Origin: Helianthus annuus
Lineage: Eukaryota > Streptophyta > Magnoliopsida > Asterales > Asteraceae
Direction: 5' to 3'
Length of the DNA stretch: 64,000 nucleotides
Assembly: GCF_002127325.2 (NCBI RefSeq)
Contig: NC_035433.2
Location: forward strand, 121,368,326 to 121,432,325
The position numbers were made by a program, and so were the translations under genes. Positions 32,708 through 45,188 of the stretch are shown piece after piece. Positions within the stretch are counted from its first letter, which is position 1, and every line of letters starts with the position of its first letter. The notes beneath the pieces were generated by a model that saw only the letters and a program-made list of their open reading frames with translations, made no database searches and was not told the DNA's origin.

Positions 32708-34526
32708 CTAAAGATCCAACAAGAGGATCATATAAGTCTAGATTCACAAAGTCTCATAGTATAGATTCACACACGATGGATTAAGACTCGAGATTCAATA
32801 AGATTCACATAGATCAAAGATTCAAGTTTCACATAGATTCTAATAGACTCAACACCGCAACCCACGACCTTCGCATGGCACGTTGTACGAAGTTTGGCAA
32901 CGTGTCAGAAACGCTTATATATAGGAAGTACCAGCGACTTATCCACCACGCTTTGGGCACATCGCTTACACCTCGTACTCGATGTCATGTTACGTGTCGC
33001 AATACACTCATCATCATCATCATACACACGTAGATTAACTCGATAGATTCTCATAGATTAACCCAATAGATTCGTATAGTTTCCAATAGATTCCAGTAGA
33101 TTCAAAAGATTCACATAGATTCCAATAGATTCCAATAGTTTCCAATAGATTCACATAGATTAGTGTTAACAATCCACAACCAACGAAATCCCGCATGGCA
33201 CGTGCTACGAAAGTTCGGCAACATGACGGAAGCACTTATATATAGGAAGTACCAGCGGCGTATCCACCATGCTTCAATCATGCCACATCCGTCTCGTCAT
33301 CGGTGTCATGCTTCGTTAACCGCAACATTAGATTTCCCACTTCTCACAACATAGATTAACCAAATAGACTCAACCACATAGATTAACCAAATAGATTCCA
33401 CAACTTTAACCCGAGCCTACAAAACTACGAACTTCGCTTAGCGCGTGGTACGAAGGTTTGGTAACATGCCAGAAATACTTATATATAGGAAGTACCAGCT
33501 GCGTATCCACCATGTTTCGGACATGCCACGTCCGCCTCGTCTTCAGCGCTAGGCTACATTTCTTATTTTGTTTCTCAAACGACACATACTTAGATTACAC
33601 GTAGATTATGCTAGAGTACACATAGATTACACATACATCACGCTTAGATTTCACTTAGATTACACAAGTAGTTTCCCATAGTTTTAGAATTCCCAACCTC
33701 ATCACCGGTCTGCAAAACACTAAGTTTCGCATGGCACTTGGTACGCAAGTTGGTAACATGCCTGAAACACTTATATATAGGAAGTACCAGCGGCATATCC
33801 ACCACGTTTCGGACACGTCACTTTCCCCTCGTATTCTATACCATGTTACATTTAGTGCCTTACAAACACAAAAATACACATAGATTCATCGGATAGATTC
33901 ACATAGAGTCATAGTCGATTAAGATTCCCACATAGATTAACATCATGAATAAAGCTTCATAAATTTAGTTGATCCTGAGATTAGAGTTAATGTTTTAGAT
34001 TGCGGACATACGTGTGTTTCGTGTAAGAGTCTCAAAATAAACGAAGAATCAAAATAAACGAAGAGTCAAGTTTAAAACCACATGTAAAATTGAGATACAT
34101 AAAAGATAGGCTCATAAAACATAGGATTGTTCCGGGTAGAGGAATAATGACTAACCAAAGTGATTCGACCCCCTTTCGAATTGAGGTAACGTGTCTTGAC
34201 TTACTTAGACAAATACGTCATCGATGTTAGGCCTACGATATTCGTCCTTTTGGTCTTTTCACATTCCTAATTGAATGGAAGTTTCGAGACTTTGGCGAGA
34301 CATAAAACTTCAAAGACTGGGTCGAGTTATCAAGATCTGAGTTTCACCTCTAACTTGACAACATCGTACCCTAATAGCGTCGGTACTAATCCGCAGACAA
34401 GACCTACTAGAATAATACGGAGGTTTCCCATCAAGGTTCGGATGTCACCCCTGACTTGAGGGCCAATCTCATGCAAAACACAAACACTGGTTAACAGTGT
34501 TTTCAAAGTATCAAGTGTATATTGTG
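32708..34526 (-). other. Element B leader, with four TATA-containing repeats
   Basis: Four copies of an about 90 bp block (cores near 32915, 33236, 33479 and 33771; spacing 321, 243 and 292 bp) share CTTATATATAGGAAGTACCAGC-like sequence and a following TCCACCA(C/T)G. Linkers are rich in ATAGATTCACATAGATT. TATATATA would serve as a TATA box on either strand. No ORF is supported. The last part (33816-34521) shows nothing else. The leader continues at 48726. Confidence 0.75.
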
Positions 34527-37500
34527 TGTCACACCCCCAATTTCCACGTGTCACCGGTGGGCCCGGTGTGGGGTACAGTGACGTAGTTGGCATCGTCATA
34601 GACAATCAACACAATATAATAATGCACAGCGGAAGCAGAATAGAAACATTTCAACTTTTAAACAAGTGTAATAATAAATATCACAGTAGTTGAAATGGAT
34701 CCACAGGCGGATCAAATAAAAATAGAAATAAATAGTTCAACAGATAAATGTCGTCCGAGTTTGCGAGACTATTGGGGACGCTCTCTAGGAAACAGCCAGC
34801 CTATTTCCGTATAGTACCTGCACTTAATCTTTTGGGAAAAATACGTCAGTTTACACTGGTAAATACAAATCGACTGACTCATTTTGAAAATGATTGAAAA
34901 TTTATTTAAATGCACAAGGCATAAATATTTTTATTAACTTGGGATAATTATATAATATAAACTTGTGAACGAATTACATGCACTTATATCTCTGGTGGCC
35001 CGGGATCTACTGTCCGGGCTAGAGATTTAATTGACGCACCACATTAAAGAGTTATACACGACGGGTGTACGCCTACACCCCGTGCTCTGGTCGTGGCCAT
35101 CTCGTAAGATAATGCCAAGGATATCCGGGACATGGTCAACAACCCCCCAAAGCCTTTAAGTAAGACAAAACTGTTTAAATGAAGTCGCACAAGCTATTCA
35201 AGACTGAACACCTATAAGGAGCAGGACTTGTGCGCCCGATCAAGCGGTATTTTAAATACCGTACCCCAAGCCCGTATAGGGAAAATAAGTCAAAATGTAT
35301 TTACCTGAGCAAGTATAAGTCACAAACGATAAGTGGTGGTAGCTTTTACCGGGCTTCCTAATCTGGAACAAAGGTTTATAATTAACCTATTAGATTCCTA
35401 ACGGCCTTTTATTTAAGCCTAAGCTTTGACCGGTTAGTTTTAGGAATGATACGGTTTACGCACGATTAAGCGAAAGACCGGATAGAATGTGATTTAGACC
35501 CGACAAGTTTGAATACTTGTATAATATGGGTATACTAAATACATTCTGGATTTTGAAGCAAAAACGATATCGTTTGACCCGTTTCGGTCAATTTACGCAA
35601 ACTAGTTACGTAAACCGAACCGAACGCGAAAAGGGCGATACGGGTAGCCAAAAGATTCAAATGCAAGTTACCTGAATTAATATGCTTAGAATATGATATT
35701 ATATTAGTAAGTTATGTCCTATATTGCCCGGGATAATTTTAAACTCAATTTATGCCTTAGAAGGGCATTTTGGTCATTTAAAAGATAATAAAAGGGTAAA
35801 ATTAGAAATCTGAGTTTCGGGTCTGGTTCATACAGTAAATATACTTAATATAACATATTATATCAGTGGGGTATGACCCATATATCAAATATATCATTTA
35901 AAACCAAACTATGCACCGTAGGGGCAATTTAGTAATTTCACAAGGGCTAAAAATGCCAAAACTGGAAACCTGAGTTCAAAATATCATACTTACTGTTATT
36001 ATATGAAAATATGTGATTTACATCAGTAGGTATAAGTTTTATAGGTTTAAAACAAGTACAACGCTTACTATGCGCTTAAAACGCTAAAAATACGATTTAA
36101 GGGCGTTTTCGGGTTTTCACAGTAAATCTGAGATTTTTATATTTCCAGAAGTCTCATAATAATTTATTCACCATACAAAATCAGTAGAAAAAGGTTTTGG
36201 GTCAAATGGATGTGTAAAACTCATTTTATGGCTAAAACGGTCAAAACCGACATAAGCCGAAATGACTAGGTGATCTAGGATCCGTTCAGCCAAAAATTAC
36301 TTAAAAATCATCAAAATTCCCAGAATATTATATGTAATCAGTTGGTAAAAAGTTTTGTACCAAAACGCGGCCAGAAACAGGTTCTACGCGAAAAGGACCG
36401 TTTATGTAAATTTATAATATAGTTTTACGCTAATGGCCATAGCTCACAATCTGGACCACCAACTGATCCGAAACTTTCGGTGCAAGTTTATATAATAAAA
36501 ATAAAGATTTCTATCCTTTCACTTTTCCAAAAATCCCGTTTTAAATCAAAAAGGGCAAAATAGTCAACTTTATGCATAAACCGGGAACAAGCATTCGAAT
36601 AGGCTAAGCATAGACTCAATCAACGAAAATTCCAGAAAGTTTAACTAAAATAAAAATAGTCAAAATACTTTCCAAAACAGATCTTGAACATGCATGTACG
36701 AATCCGAATCGATAGTCTACGAAATAATCGTTTTACAAGACTTTTGGTTCCGATTCGTGTCTACACTATAGATTGTCGAGTTGATGATGATTAAAACACA
36801 TTCTTATATGTGTTACAAGTTATTTTTAATGATAAATCAGGTTGCATGTCATCTATGTCATTAATCATGTTATTTTTCACAAAGATTGCTTCTGTTGATT
36901 TTTTAGAATTTGGTTTGACTCGACATTAAGCATGCATGTAGTGGGAATCAGTTAGTACCCTTTAGAGGGTTTGTTTCCCACATAGATACCAATCTATAAC
37001 AAGTTTCAATTTGAGAAATTACTGAAAGAAATCCGTTTAATCAGAAAGTCAAAGGTTATGAACACCCAGTTTGACTTTTAGCAATAACCATAGCAAGAAC
37101 GGATTAAAGAACGAATTGAATGCTTACAATGGTCCTAAAGATGTTAAATGATCACTAGGAGTCGGCCTTGATCTTCAGAAATGCTCCAGAAAGCTTGCTT
37201 GAAGTTCTTGAATGTTGAGAGTTTATGTTCTTCACTTGCAAATGACCAAAAGTGATCAATAATCTGATTTAAACACAAATTTTCGAGGCCACTGTAGATG
37301 TAGGCATGCATGAAAGGTTATTGGTGCAATTGGAGGCGAAAACAACTGGATTCCACTTCAAATTCGGACTCAATTCGACCCAAAACCCATTTTCTGTCGC
37401 TGGTAGTCCCACGCGGCCCGCTTGGGCTTTCCCAGGCGGGTCGCCTGACCCCTGTTTCAGCCAAACAACTTTCGCGTATTGACAGCTTTGACCCCTGAAC

Positions 37501-38058
37501 TTGTACGCGATGTTTCGGTTATTTTTCTCGACCCGTAAACCCCCAAACTTGGTTTTTAAGAACCTTAGGACTTTTACCAACATGGTAATGCCCTCGGATA
37601 ACTTTGCGCTCAACCGAAAAGCCCTGAATTCGACGTTGACGCTTTTAGTCCCTTAAGTACGGTTTTGGCCATAACTTTCTCATACGTTGACGAAACTTCA
37701 TGAAATTTTTACCACATATTCTAGTGAGTATATTTTAGCTATACAAAGCTTCGGGTCTGCCAAAAGTTCACTCAGAGGTATAAATTAAACATGTTGACAC
37801 TTTTGGCCCCTATAGTTTGAAATACTTCACTTTTGTGCAATTTCCGCGTCGTATGATCCATGAACCATCCGTTAAAGGTTATAAACATTATGTGGGGTTA
37901 TCATAGAGCCTATTTATCCATTGTTGACACTTTGGACCCTTACGTTCCATAGTTTTCACTGTTTGTCACTTTTAGTCCCTCTAAAGTATGTTTTCACATA
38001 ACGGAACCTTATGACACGTGTCAAGACTTTATTGGACGAAATTTTTCGAGGTGTTACA
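34527..38058 (-). repeat. 3' LTR of element C
   Basis: TGTCACACCCCC...GGTGTTACA on the plus strand. Unusually long for the lineage. Same family as the solo LTR at 8048-11566. Small frames inside (for example 37269-37613) are not supported as genes. Confidence 0.95.
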
Positions 38059-38096
38059 TCCTCACCCCCTTAAAAGAAATCTCGACCCCGAGATTT
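38059..38096 (-). other. Element C hairpin and polypurine tract
   Basis: On the minus strand AAATCTCG-GGGT-CGAGATTT (38077-38096) overlaps the pol stop TAA and is followed by CTTTTAAGGGGGTGAGGA and the LTR. Two stem base pairs differ from element B, and both partners changed. Confidence 0.8.
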
Positions 38097-41000
38097 AATC
38101 AAACAAATGGGGATATTTTTCTTTCATCGTGGATTCCACTTCCCACGTGTATTCGGGACCTCTACGGGCATCCCACTTGACCTTAACAATAGGCACGTGC
38201 TTCCGCCGAAGCTTCTTTACCTGTCGATCCTCAATCGACAAAGGTTTTTCTACAAATTTTAGACTTTCGTCTATGTGTATATCTGTATGCGGTATAACCA
38301 GTGAATCGTCAGCGAAACACTTCTTCAAATTACAGATGTGAAACACATTATGAATGGCACTAAGCTCTTCAGGCAAGTTTAACTTGTAAGCGACTGCCCC
38401 GACACGTTCGATTATCTCGAAAGGTCCTATGTACCTCGGGCTTAGCTTGCCTTTCTTTCCAAATCTCATCACACCTTTCCAAGGTGATACTTTGAGCAAT
38501 ACTTTTTCACCCACATCAAAGTGAAAATCTTTGCGCTTAGGATCCGCATAACTTTTCTGCCTATCCCTGGCAGCTTTCAAACGATCACGGATCTGAACGA
38601 TCTTGTCTGTCGTCTCAAAGACGATATCTGGTCCAGACAACTGGACATCTCCAACTTCTGCCCAACAAATGGGCGATCTACACTTCCTACCGTATAGGGC
38701 CTCAAAAGGCGCAGCCTTTATGCTGGAATGGTAGCTATTGTTGTAGGAGAATTCAATCAGTGGTAGGTGCTTATCCCAACTACCACCTAAGTCGATCGCA
38801 CATGCACGAAGCATGTCTTCCAAGGTTTGAATAGTACGCTCACTCTGACCATCGGTCTGAGGATGATAGGCCGTACTAAAATTCAAACGAGTGCCCAACG
38901 ATTGTTGGAAACTCTTCCAAAAATGTGACGTATATCTAGTATCTCTATCAGAAATAATAGATATAGGTATACCATGTAGCGCTACTATCTTATCGACGTA
39001 TAATTGAGCTAACATATCTGAGCTATACGTCTCTTTGATGGGTAGAAAATGAGCTGACTTAGTCAGTCTGTCAACTATGACCCATATGGTATCATTTCCC
39101 TTTTTCGTCTTTGGTAACTTGGTGATGAAATCCATTGTCACCATTTCCCATTTCCATTTGGGGATCTCAGGTTGTTGAAGCAAACCTGACGGCTTCTGAT
39201 GCTCAGCCTTGACTTGCGCACAAGTCAAACATTTGGCCACATACTCGGCCACGGACTTTTTCAAACCAATCCACCAGTAGTTTGATTTCAAATCCTGGTA
39301 CATCTTATCAGCTCCAGGATGAACTGAGTATTTAGAGCTGTGGGCTTCCTGGAGGATAACATCCCGAAGTCCTCCATATACTGGAACCCATATTCGTCCG
39401 TTTAGTCGTAGCATCCCATCTTTGTCGTGGGATAACTGCTCCTCAGTTACTCCCAACTTTTCTGCAGGATAGTTAGCTTCCAGCACAGCTTCCTTCTGTG
39501 CAGCTAACACCCTTTCATTCAAACTATTTCTTATCTCAATGCGCTTGGCATTGATTCTGATCGGTTTAACCCTTTCCTTTCTACTTAAGGCGTCGGCAAC
39601 TACATTTGCCTTGCCTGGATGGTATCTTATCTCGCAATCATAATCATTGAGAGTTTCCATCCATCGCCTTTGACGCATGTTCAATTCCTTCTGATTGAAC
39701 AAGTGTTGAAGACTCTTGTGATCCGAATAAATGATACACTTGGTTCCATACAAGTAATGTCTCCATAACTTCAAAGCAAATACAACCGCACCCAATTCCA
39801 AATCGTGGGTGGTGTAGTTCTTCTCGTGCACCTTTAGCTGTCGAGAAGCGTAGGCAATGACTTTGCCTTTCTGCATGAGTACACAGCCCATGCCAGTATG
39901 TGATGCATCACAATACACCACAAATTCATCTATACCATCGGGCAACGTCAATACTGGCGCATTGCTCAGCTTCTGCTTCAGAATATCAAAGGATTCCTGC
40001 TGCTTAGGGCCCCAATCAAACTTAATCTTCTTACGGGTCAATGAGGTTAGGGGCGCAGCAATCCTTGAGAAGTTCTCGATGAATCTCCTATAATATCCTG
40101 CCAATCCGAGGAAACTGCGAATCTCGGTAGGCGTCTTCGGCTCCTGCCAATTCATGATTGCTTCGACTTTAGCGGGATCTACTTGGATACCACGCTCGCT
40201 AACAACATGTCCAAGGAACTGGACTTCACGAAGCCAAAATTCACACTTCGAGAATTTGGCATAAAGCTTCTCTTGATTTAGAAGTTTGAGAATACAACGA
40301 AGGTGTTTCTCATGATCAGCTTGGCTCTTCGAGTAGATAAGAATGTCATCAATAAAGACGATAACGAACTTATCTAAGTAGGGTTTGCAGACGCGATTCA
40401 TGAGATCCATGAACGCGGCTGGTGCGTTAGTGAGCCCAAACGGCATCACTAGGAACTCGTAATGCCCATAACGAGTCCTAAACGCGGTCTTGTGTACGTC
40501 TTCCTCCTTGACCTTCAGCTGATGATAACCTGACCTCAGGTCAATCTTGGAGAAATAGCTTGCTCCTTGCAACTGGTCGAACAGATCGTCGATCCTGGGT
40601 AACGGATACCGATTCTTGATAGTGACCTTGTTAAGCTCACGATAATCGATGCACAGACGCATCGAACCATCCTTCTTTTTAACGAACAAGATTGGCGCTC
40701 CCCAAGGAGACGAGCTAGGTCTAATAAAACCTTTGGCTAAAAGCTCATCCAACTGCGTCCTCAACTCCTTCATCTCCGTTGGTGCCAATCTGTATGGTGC
40801 TCTTGCTACAGGTGCTGCACCTGGTATGATATCTATCCGAAACTCTACTTGCCTATCTGGTGGCAAACCAGGTAGCTCTTCAGGGAATACTTCAGGATAT
40901 TCCGAGATAACAGGAATATCTTCAATCTTCGGCTTCGGCTCATCTATGGTAACTTGTGCCATATAAATGACACATCCCTTCTGCATGCATCTGGATGCTT

Positions 41001-42672
41001 TGAGCATGGACACTTGCTCGGGCAATCCATGCTGGGTATCTCCTTGAATAGTAAGGGACTCACCAGACGGAGTCTTCACTATCACCTGCTTTCTATTGCA
41101 CAGAATCTGGGCTTGGTTACTGGACAACCAATCCATGCCTATTACTATGTCGAATCCAGCTAACTTAAAGGGAAGCAAGGATAGCGGGAAAGAATGATTC
41201 CTAATGGATATAACACATCCATCTAGAACAGTCGAGGCGGTTTCTATGGTTCCGTCGGCTAATTCCACCTCATATTTCCTACTTAAGGTTTTAACAGGAA
41301 GGTTTAATAGTTTACAAAACTTATTATCTACAAACGACTTATCAGCTCCAGAATCAAACAAGACTCTAGCAAAAACATCGTTTACAAGAAACGTACCGGT
41401 AATGACGTTATCATCCAGGACTGCTTCCTTTGCGTCCATCTTGAAGACTCTCGCATTAGTCTTCTTTCCTTCCTCGGCCTTCTTTGCAAACTTTGGACAG
41501 TTGGGCCGAATGTGCCCTTTCTCGTTGCACCCAAAACACGTTGCATCCTTCATCTTCTTGCAATCCACAGCCTTATGATCGGTGGACTTGCAGATTCCAC
41601 ATCGCTTCTCCGAAGACTGGGATTTTGTTTCAAACCGACACCTCCCAAAGTGGTGTCTCCTACAAAACTTGCATCTGGGTTTTTCACCCGACTGATGATC
41701 ACTCTTCCTAGACCCCGACCCTTTCCTGTGGTCGTTGTTCCCTCTATGTCGCTTTTCAGATTTTCGTGAGGTGTCATCCTCACGTTTTCGTTTGTTCTCC
41801 TCAGAGCTCTTCATGGCTCTCAATCTAACCACGTCTTGAGTGAGGGAGAGGGATAGATCTGCTACAGATCTAAATGTAGTGGGTCTTGAAGCTTTGACGC
41901 TGGCTTTAATCTCCGGTGCCAGACCCCCAATGAATCGAGCAATCCTACGCGGCTCCGGGGTCACCAAGTAAGGCACTAATCGTGACAGTGTGTTGAACGT
42001 AGTCAGATACGCTTGACAGTCGAGGTTCTTCATGACTAAGGATACGAAATCCGATTCAATTCGCTCGACCTCGTGCTGCGGACAGAAGTTCTCTTTAATC
42101 AGGGCCACAAACTGTTCCCATGACAAACCGTACAGTGTGGCCTTACCGGCAGCTTGTAGGAGTGACTTCCACCATGCTAACGCATCTCCTTTGAATGACT
42201 GGGACACGTACTTCACGACGTCCCTATCAGCACACCCGTTGATATCAACTACAGTGTCCATCTCGTCAATCCACGTCATGCAGTCGACGGCTCCTTTTTC
42301 CCCAGTGAAGTCTCTGGGCTTGCAAGATACAAAGTATTTGTACGTACAGGACCTGCTGTACGTGTCACGTTTCAGCTCAATCTCCTGCTTTGGGACGCTG
42401 CTGTGGTTGGAGGAATGATTATCATCCTCAACTTTCTTTGGCTCACTCTTTTTAGACGGCGGCTTACTATGAGCCCCAGAATGAGTCTTAGTCTTGACAT
42501 GCGTCACTGAGCGGGTTCTACTCTGAGTACCACTAGATTCTCTGAACTGCCTATTCATAGCCTTGGCGACAGCATTATCAATCAGTGCTTGCAACTCTGC
42601 ACCGGTAACGTGAATCTTTGCATTATCTGAGCGTTCCCCAGAATGACTGTTGGTTTCTTCCGATTTGGCCAT
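38095..42672 (-). CDS. Gag-pol polyprotein, chromovirus (Tekay/Del-like), intact
   Basis: 1525 residues in one frame. Gag domain about 110-290; knuckles C358-C371 and C379-C392 (CX2CX4HX4C), with a further Cys/His cluster near 334-345; protease active site D440-S441-G442; RT about 600-800 with F773-I-D775-D776; RNase H with D922, E959 and D984; integrase zinc region H1111, H1118, C1148, C1151; catalytic D1181, D1242 and E1278; GPY-type block about 1390-1420; chromodomain-like C-terminus about 1450-1525. Length and order are usual for a single-ORF chromovirus. The start MAKSEETN is the first ATG and is followed by an acidic, serine-rich leader. The product would form particles, copy the RNA and integrate it; the C-terminus may direct integration to heterochromatin (known for chromoviruses, not shown here). 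Confidence 0.95.
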   Translation of the reverse strand: MAKSEETNSHSGERSDNAKIHVTGAELQALIDNAVAKAMNRQFRESSGTQSRTRSVTHVKTKTHSGAHSKPPSKKSEPKKVEDDNHSSNHSSVPKQEIELKRDTYSRSCTYKYFVSCKPRDFTGEKGAVDCMTWIDEMDTVVDINGCADRDVVKYVSQSFKGDALAWWKSLLQAAGKATLYGLSWEQFVALIKENFCPQHEVERIESDFVSLVMKNLDCQAYLTTFNTLSRLVPYLVTPEPRRIARFIGGLAPEIKASVKASRPTTFRSVADLSLSLTQDVVRLRAMKSSEENKRKREDDTSRKSEKRHRGNNDHRKGSGSRKSDHQSGEKPRCKFCRRHHFGRCRFETKSQSSEKRCGICKSTDHKAVDCKKMKDATCFGCNEKGHIRPNCPKFAKKAEEGKKTNARVFKMDAKEAVLDDNVITGTFLVNDVFARVLFDSGADKSFVDNKFCKLLNLPVKTLSRKYEVELADGTIETASTVLDGCVISIRNHSFPLSLLPFKLAGFDIVIGMDWLSSNQAQILCNRKQVIVKTPSGESLTIQGDTQHGLPEQVSMLKASRCMQKGCVIYMAQVTIDEPKPKIEDIPVISEYPEVFPEELPGLPPDRQVEFRIDIIPGAAPVARAPYRLAPTEMKELRTQLDELLAKGFIRPSSSPWGAPILFVKKKDGSMRLCIDYRELNKVTIKNRYPLPRIDDLFDQLQGASYFSKIDLRSGYHQLKVKEEDVHKTAFRTRYGHYEFLVMPFGLTNAPAAFMDLMNRVCKPYLDKFVIVFIDDILIYSKSQADHEKHLRCILKLLNQEKLYAKFSKCEFWLREVQFLGHVVSERGIQVDPAKVEAIMNWQEPKTPTEIRSFLGLAGYYRRFIENFSRIAAPLTSLTRKKIKFDWGPKQQESFDILKQKLSNAPVLTLPDGIDEFVVYCDASHTGMGCVLMQKGKVIAYASRQLKVHEKNYTTHDLELGAVVFALKLWRHYLYGTKCIIYSDHKSLQHLFNQKELNMRQRRWMETLNDYDCEIRYHPGKANVVADALSRKERVKPIRINAKRIEIRNSLNERVLAAQKEAVLEANYPAEKLGVTEEQLSHDKDGMLRLNGRIWVPVYGGLRDVILQEAHSSKYSVHPGADKMYQDLKSNYWWIGLKKSVAEYVAKCLTCAQVKAEHQKPSGLLQQPEIPKWKWEMVTMDFITKLPKTKKGNDTIWVIVDRLTKSAHFLPIKETYSSDMLAQLYVDKIVALHGIPISIISDRDTRYTSHFWKSFQQSLGTRLNFSTAYHPQTDGQSERTIQTLEDMLRACAIDLGGSWDKHLPLIEFSYNNSYHSSIKAAPFEALYGRKCRSPICWAEVGDVQLSGPDIVFETTDKIVQIRDRLKAARDRQKSYADPKRKDFHFDVGEKVLLKVSPWKGVMRFGKKGKLSPRYIGPFEIIERVGAVAYKLNLPEELSAIHNVFHICNLKKCFADDSLVIPHTDIHIDESLKFVEKPLSIEDRQVKKLRRKHVPIVKVKWDARRGPEYTWEVESTMKEKYPHLFD

Positions 42673-43658
42673 CGTAGCTTTAAGCTACAATAAAGGACAA
42701 GGTCTTATTTAGAACCTAACAGTATTATCGTCCTAGACGATTTATTAACCATGGTATCAAAACCTTAGCAGTTAATTTAATAGATTTCATTCAGGCTCTT
42801 ATTAGCAATCAAGGAATGAAAATATATATATTGGCACCATAGGCCTAGTCACATGGACAATTACTAAATTATAAATTTAGATTTTTATAGGATTATAAAT
42901 TGTATAATTAAACAAATAATCCTTTACTAGACAGAGAGTCGTAAACCACAACTGTCATTATATAACATAGTTATAACCCGTAGGTATCAAGCCATTAATA
43001 GACTTGTATACAGATATAATCTGTAGATATTTCTTTACTAGGCAGGGGGTCATAGACCACAACTGCCACTATATGACATAGTCATAACCCGTAGGTATCA
43101 AGTCATTAATAGACTTGTATACAGATATAATCTGTAGATAATTTATTAAAAAGGGTGGCTTGTGTGATTTTACAGATCACGCTTGGCCAGGAATGTTAAC
43201 ATGTTCTCAGATGTTAACAGGGAGTTGAATCCTTTCAACCAGGTTTTACCATCAGGGCCAGGCCTGTTAATAAGGCATTCAGGCTAGGTTATACCTTACT
43301 AAGATTCTTATAAAATGGCAAATCAAATAAAAATTGATATTTTCCATTATTTTAATATTATTCATGCATATAAATAAAATGATAAATTCAAATTAACCAT
43401 TTAATTTCCACTAAAATACCAGTACATAATTGCCCTAAACGGGACTTTGAAATAACATAACTAGCATGAATAACATGCCCGCGCAGGGCTAAACAAGTAC
43501 AACAATAACAAAATAAAATAAAACAAACCCACGCAGGGGTCAACAGGATAACATACCCACACAGGGGTAGAGAAAGATAGATATACCCACGCAGGGGTAG
43601 AGTACTGGAATAAATGTCCACGCAGGGACATGAGTACATGAAATGATAATCGAAGGAT
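42673..43658 (-). other. Spacer between the extra ORF and gag-pol, with tandem repeats
   Basis: About 1 kb without a supported gene. A roughly 112 bp segment is tandemly duplicated (about 42919-43031 and 43031-43141; shared CATAACCCGTAGGTATCAAG and TTGTATACAGATATAATCTG). Five copies of CCCACGCAGGGGT-type words lie at 43480-43632. A spliced or internally initiated gag-pol message may be needed; no splice site could be assigned with confidence. Confidence 0.6.
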
Positions 43659-45005
43659 TCAACGATCCTTCTTGCTCTTACCCTTGAGCAAATCGAATAC
43701 CTTCTTAAACATGCCACTGGTGCGTCGGCGATCCTCTCGCATATTGTGCTGAAACTCGCGTCGCATGCTATCAATCCCCTGCAGGATCTCCTGAACCTGC
43801 GGCGGCGACATCATAGGCGCCGGTGGTGGTGGTTGGTAGTGCTGCGGCTGCGGCGGCTGGTAAGGCTGCGGCTGTGGTGGCTGCTGGTAACCCGGAGGGT
43901 AACCAAAAGTAGATGGGCCAGCAGCCCAAGGGTCTCCAAGTGGACCACTATGTGGGAGTGAGCTGTAGTTCACAGCTTGCCAATAAGGGTCTCCCGTGTA
44001 ATCATAACCCTGAGGGAATACCTGCTCGAACGGGTTGAACTGAGCGGCACTAGCATAAGCCGGAATCGGCTCTCCAAAATTCTGCGGCGGCAGAGGCGGG
44101 ATCGGAACAGAAGTAACCTCCGATACGGGATGCTGAGACTCCCCTGTCTCAGACTCCCCAGGTAGCGACGTGTAGCGGCTGCTACTAACACGTGGAGGGG
44201 TGCCTATGCGAATCCCTCCGCGCGTAGACATGCGCGCATTCCTCCTAGGCCTCTGAGGCGGAGGAGGTAAGACTGGCGGCGGCGGTGGTGACGGAGTGAT
44301 CACGTCACGCCACAGGGCCTCAGATAGGTCCTGCGGTAGAGGCGGCTGCTGCTGGAGCTGCTGCTGCTGCGAGTGGTGCTGTGAGTGCACCGGCGAACCA
44401 TGGAGCGATTGGAGCATCGGCGTACCATGGAGTGATTGAAGCATAGGAGAGTTGTGGCTAGGGGTGAAGTACCAATCATGCTGCTTGAACCTCTCCTGGA
44501 AGCTGTCCACACCATTAAATGGTGATCCTGTGTATGGCGACCCATCCGATATCTCAATCGGGTGGTTTGGTGTACCTGATGGTGGGAGCGAAGGGTCCGT
44601 CTCCTCGTCTACGTCCATCTCGTGACCACCAGAAAAGTGGTCCTCCTGTCCAAGTGGGTTATGGCCCACTGGCTCCTCCACATAAGCATTAGGGTTATAC
44701 AAACCCTGGTAGGCTGGCGCTGGGTACTGCTGTGGTGACTGGTGCAACGGTATGTATGATCCAAGCGAATCATGGGGCCCGTTCTCCGAATGGGGCCCAA
44801 ACGAGTGGGGTAATGACGGAGAAGTGCTCGCGGAAACCGAATGCCTAGCAGGCTCGGCAATAGACCTCCAAAGGTCGTTGGCGGCTGTGTGGTGTGTAGC
44901 AGATGGGGCCCGCCTATGCGAGGGACCAGCCTCATGATCATGGGATGTAGGAAATCCTCCACGACCTCTCATCCTTGGCGGCATCCTGATCCTGTCAAAA
45001 ATCAA
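43659..45005 (-). CDS. Extra ORF upstream of gag: Pro/Gln/His-rich protein of unknown function
   Basis: 448 codons, complete, between the primer site and gag, with a 163 nt gap from the primer site. Product: an Arg/Gly start (MPPRMRGRGG from residue 8, a possible alternative start), a long disordered region rich in Ser, His, Pro and Gln, an internal duplication of PMLQSLHG (about residue 190), a Gln run (about 215), a Pro run followed by RPRRNARMSTRGG (about 245-265), a Pro/Gln/Tyr stretch (about 365-400), and a basic helical end (about 400-448: ILQGIDSMRREF ... FKKVFDLLKGKSKK). No catalytic motif is seen. Chromoviruses normally begin with gag, so this is an added gene. The basic ends could bind RNA or chromatin; that is a guess. 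The frame is open in a young element, so it is probably used. Confidence 0.75.
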   Translation of the reverse strand: MIFDRIRMPPRMRGRGGFPTSHDHEAGPSHRRAPSATHHTAANDLWRSIAEPARHSVSASTSPSLPHSFGPHSENGPHDSLGSYIPLHQSPQQYPAPAYQGLYNPNAYVEEPVGHNPLGQEDHFSGGHEMDVDEETDPSLPPSGTPNHPIEISDGSPYTGSPFNGVDSFQERFKQHDWYFTPSHNSPMLQSLHGTPMLQSLHGSPVHSQHHSQQQQLQQQPPLPQDLSEALWRDVITPSPPPPPVLPPPPQRPRRNARMSTRGGIRIGTPPRVSSSRYTSLPGESETGESQHPVSEVTSVPIPPLPPQNFGEPIPAYASAAQFNPFEQVFPQGYDYTGDPYWQAVNYSSLPHSGPLGDPWAAGPSTFGYPPGYQQPPQPQPYQPPQPQHYQPPPPAPMMSPPQVQEILQGIDSMRREFQHNMREDRRRTSGMFKKVFDLLKGKSKKDR

Positions 45006-45168
45006 ACAAGTTGCACAACATATATATGAGACAATGCAATAATAAATAAAAATAAATTAAACGAAATGTTGAACATTTCCTAAGTTCTTTGTCTAGACTC
45101 GAAAATCGAGGAATGTGCAATTGTGTAACTGAGATTAAACACATTAGGATAGTGTTTAATTCACTCAG

Positions 45169-45188
45169 CGTTGGCTCTGATACCAACC
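45169..45188 (-). other. Primer binding site of element C, tRNA-Met type
   Basis: On the minus strand directly after the 5' LTR: GGTTGGTATCAGAGCCAACG, containing the TGGTATCAGAGCC complement of initiator tRNA-Met. Confidence 0.85.

Noticed and set aside
38129..42418. Plus-strand frames opposite gag-pol of element C
   Set aside because: Antisense shadows of an intact polyprotein with every expected domain.
42749..42766. TGGTATCAAAACC on the plus strand resembles a tRNA-Met primer site
   Set aside because: It lies on the strand opposite to the element's RNA and is not next to an LTR; the true primer site is at 45169-45188.
43746..45029. Plus-strand frames opposite the extra ORF of element C
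   Set aside because: Shadows of the GC-rich, proline-rich minus-strand gene.
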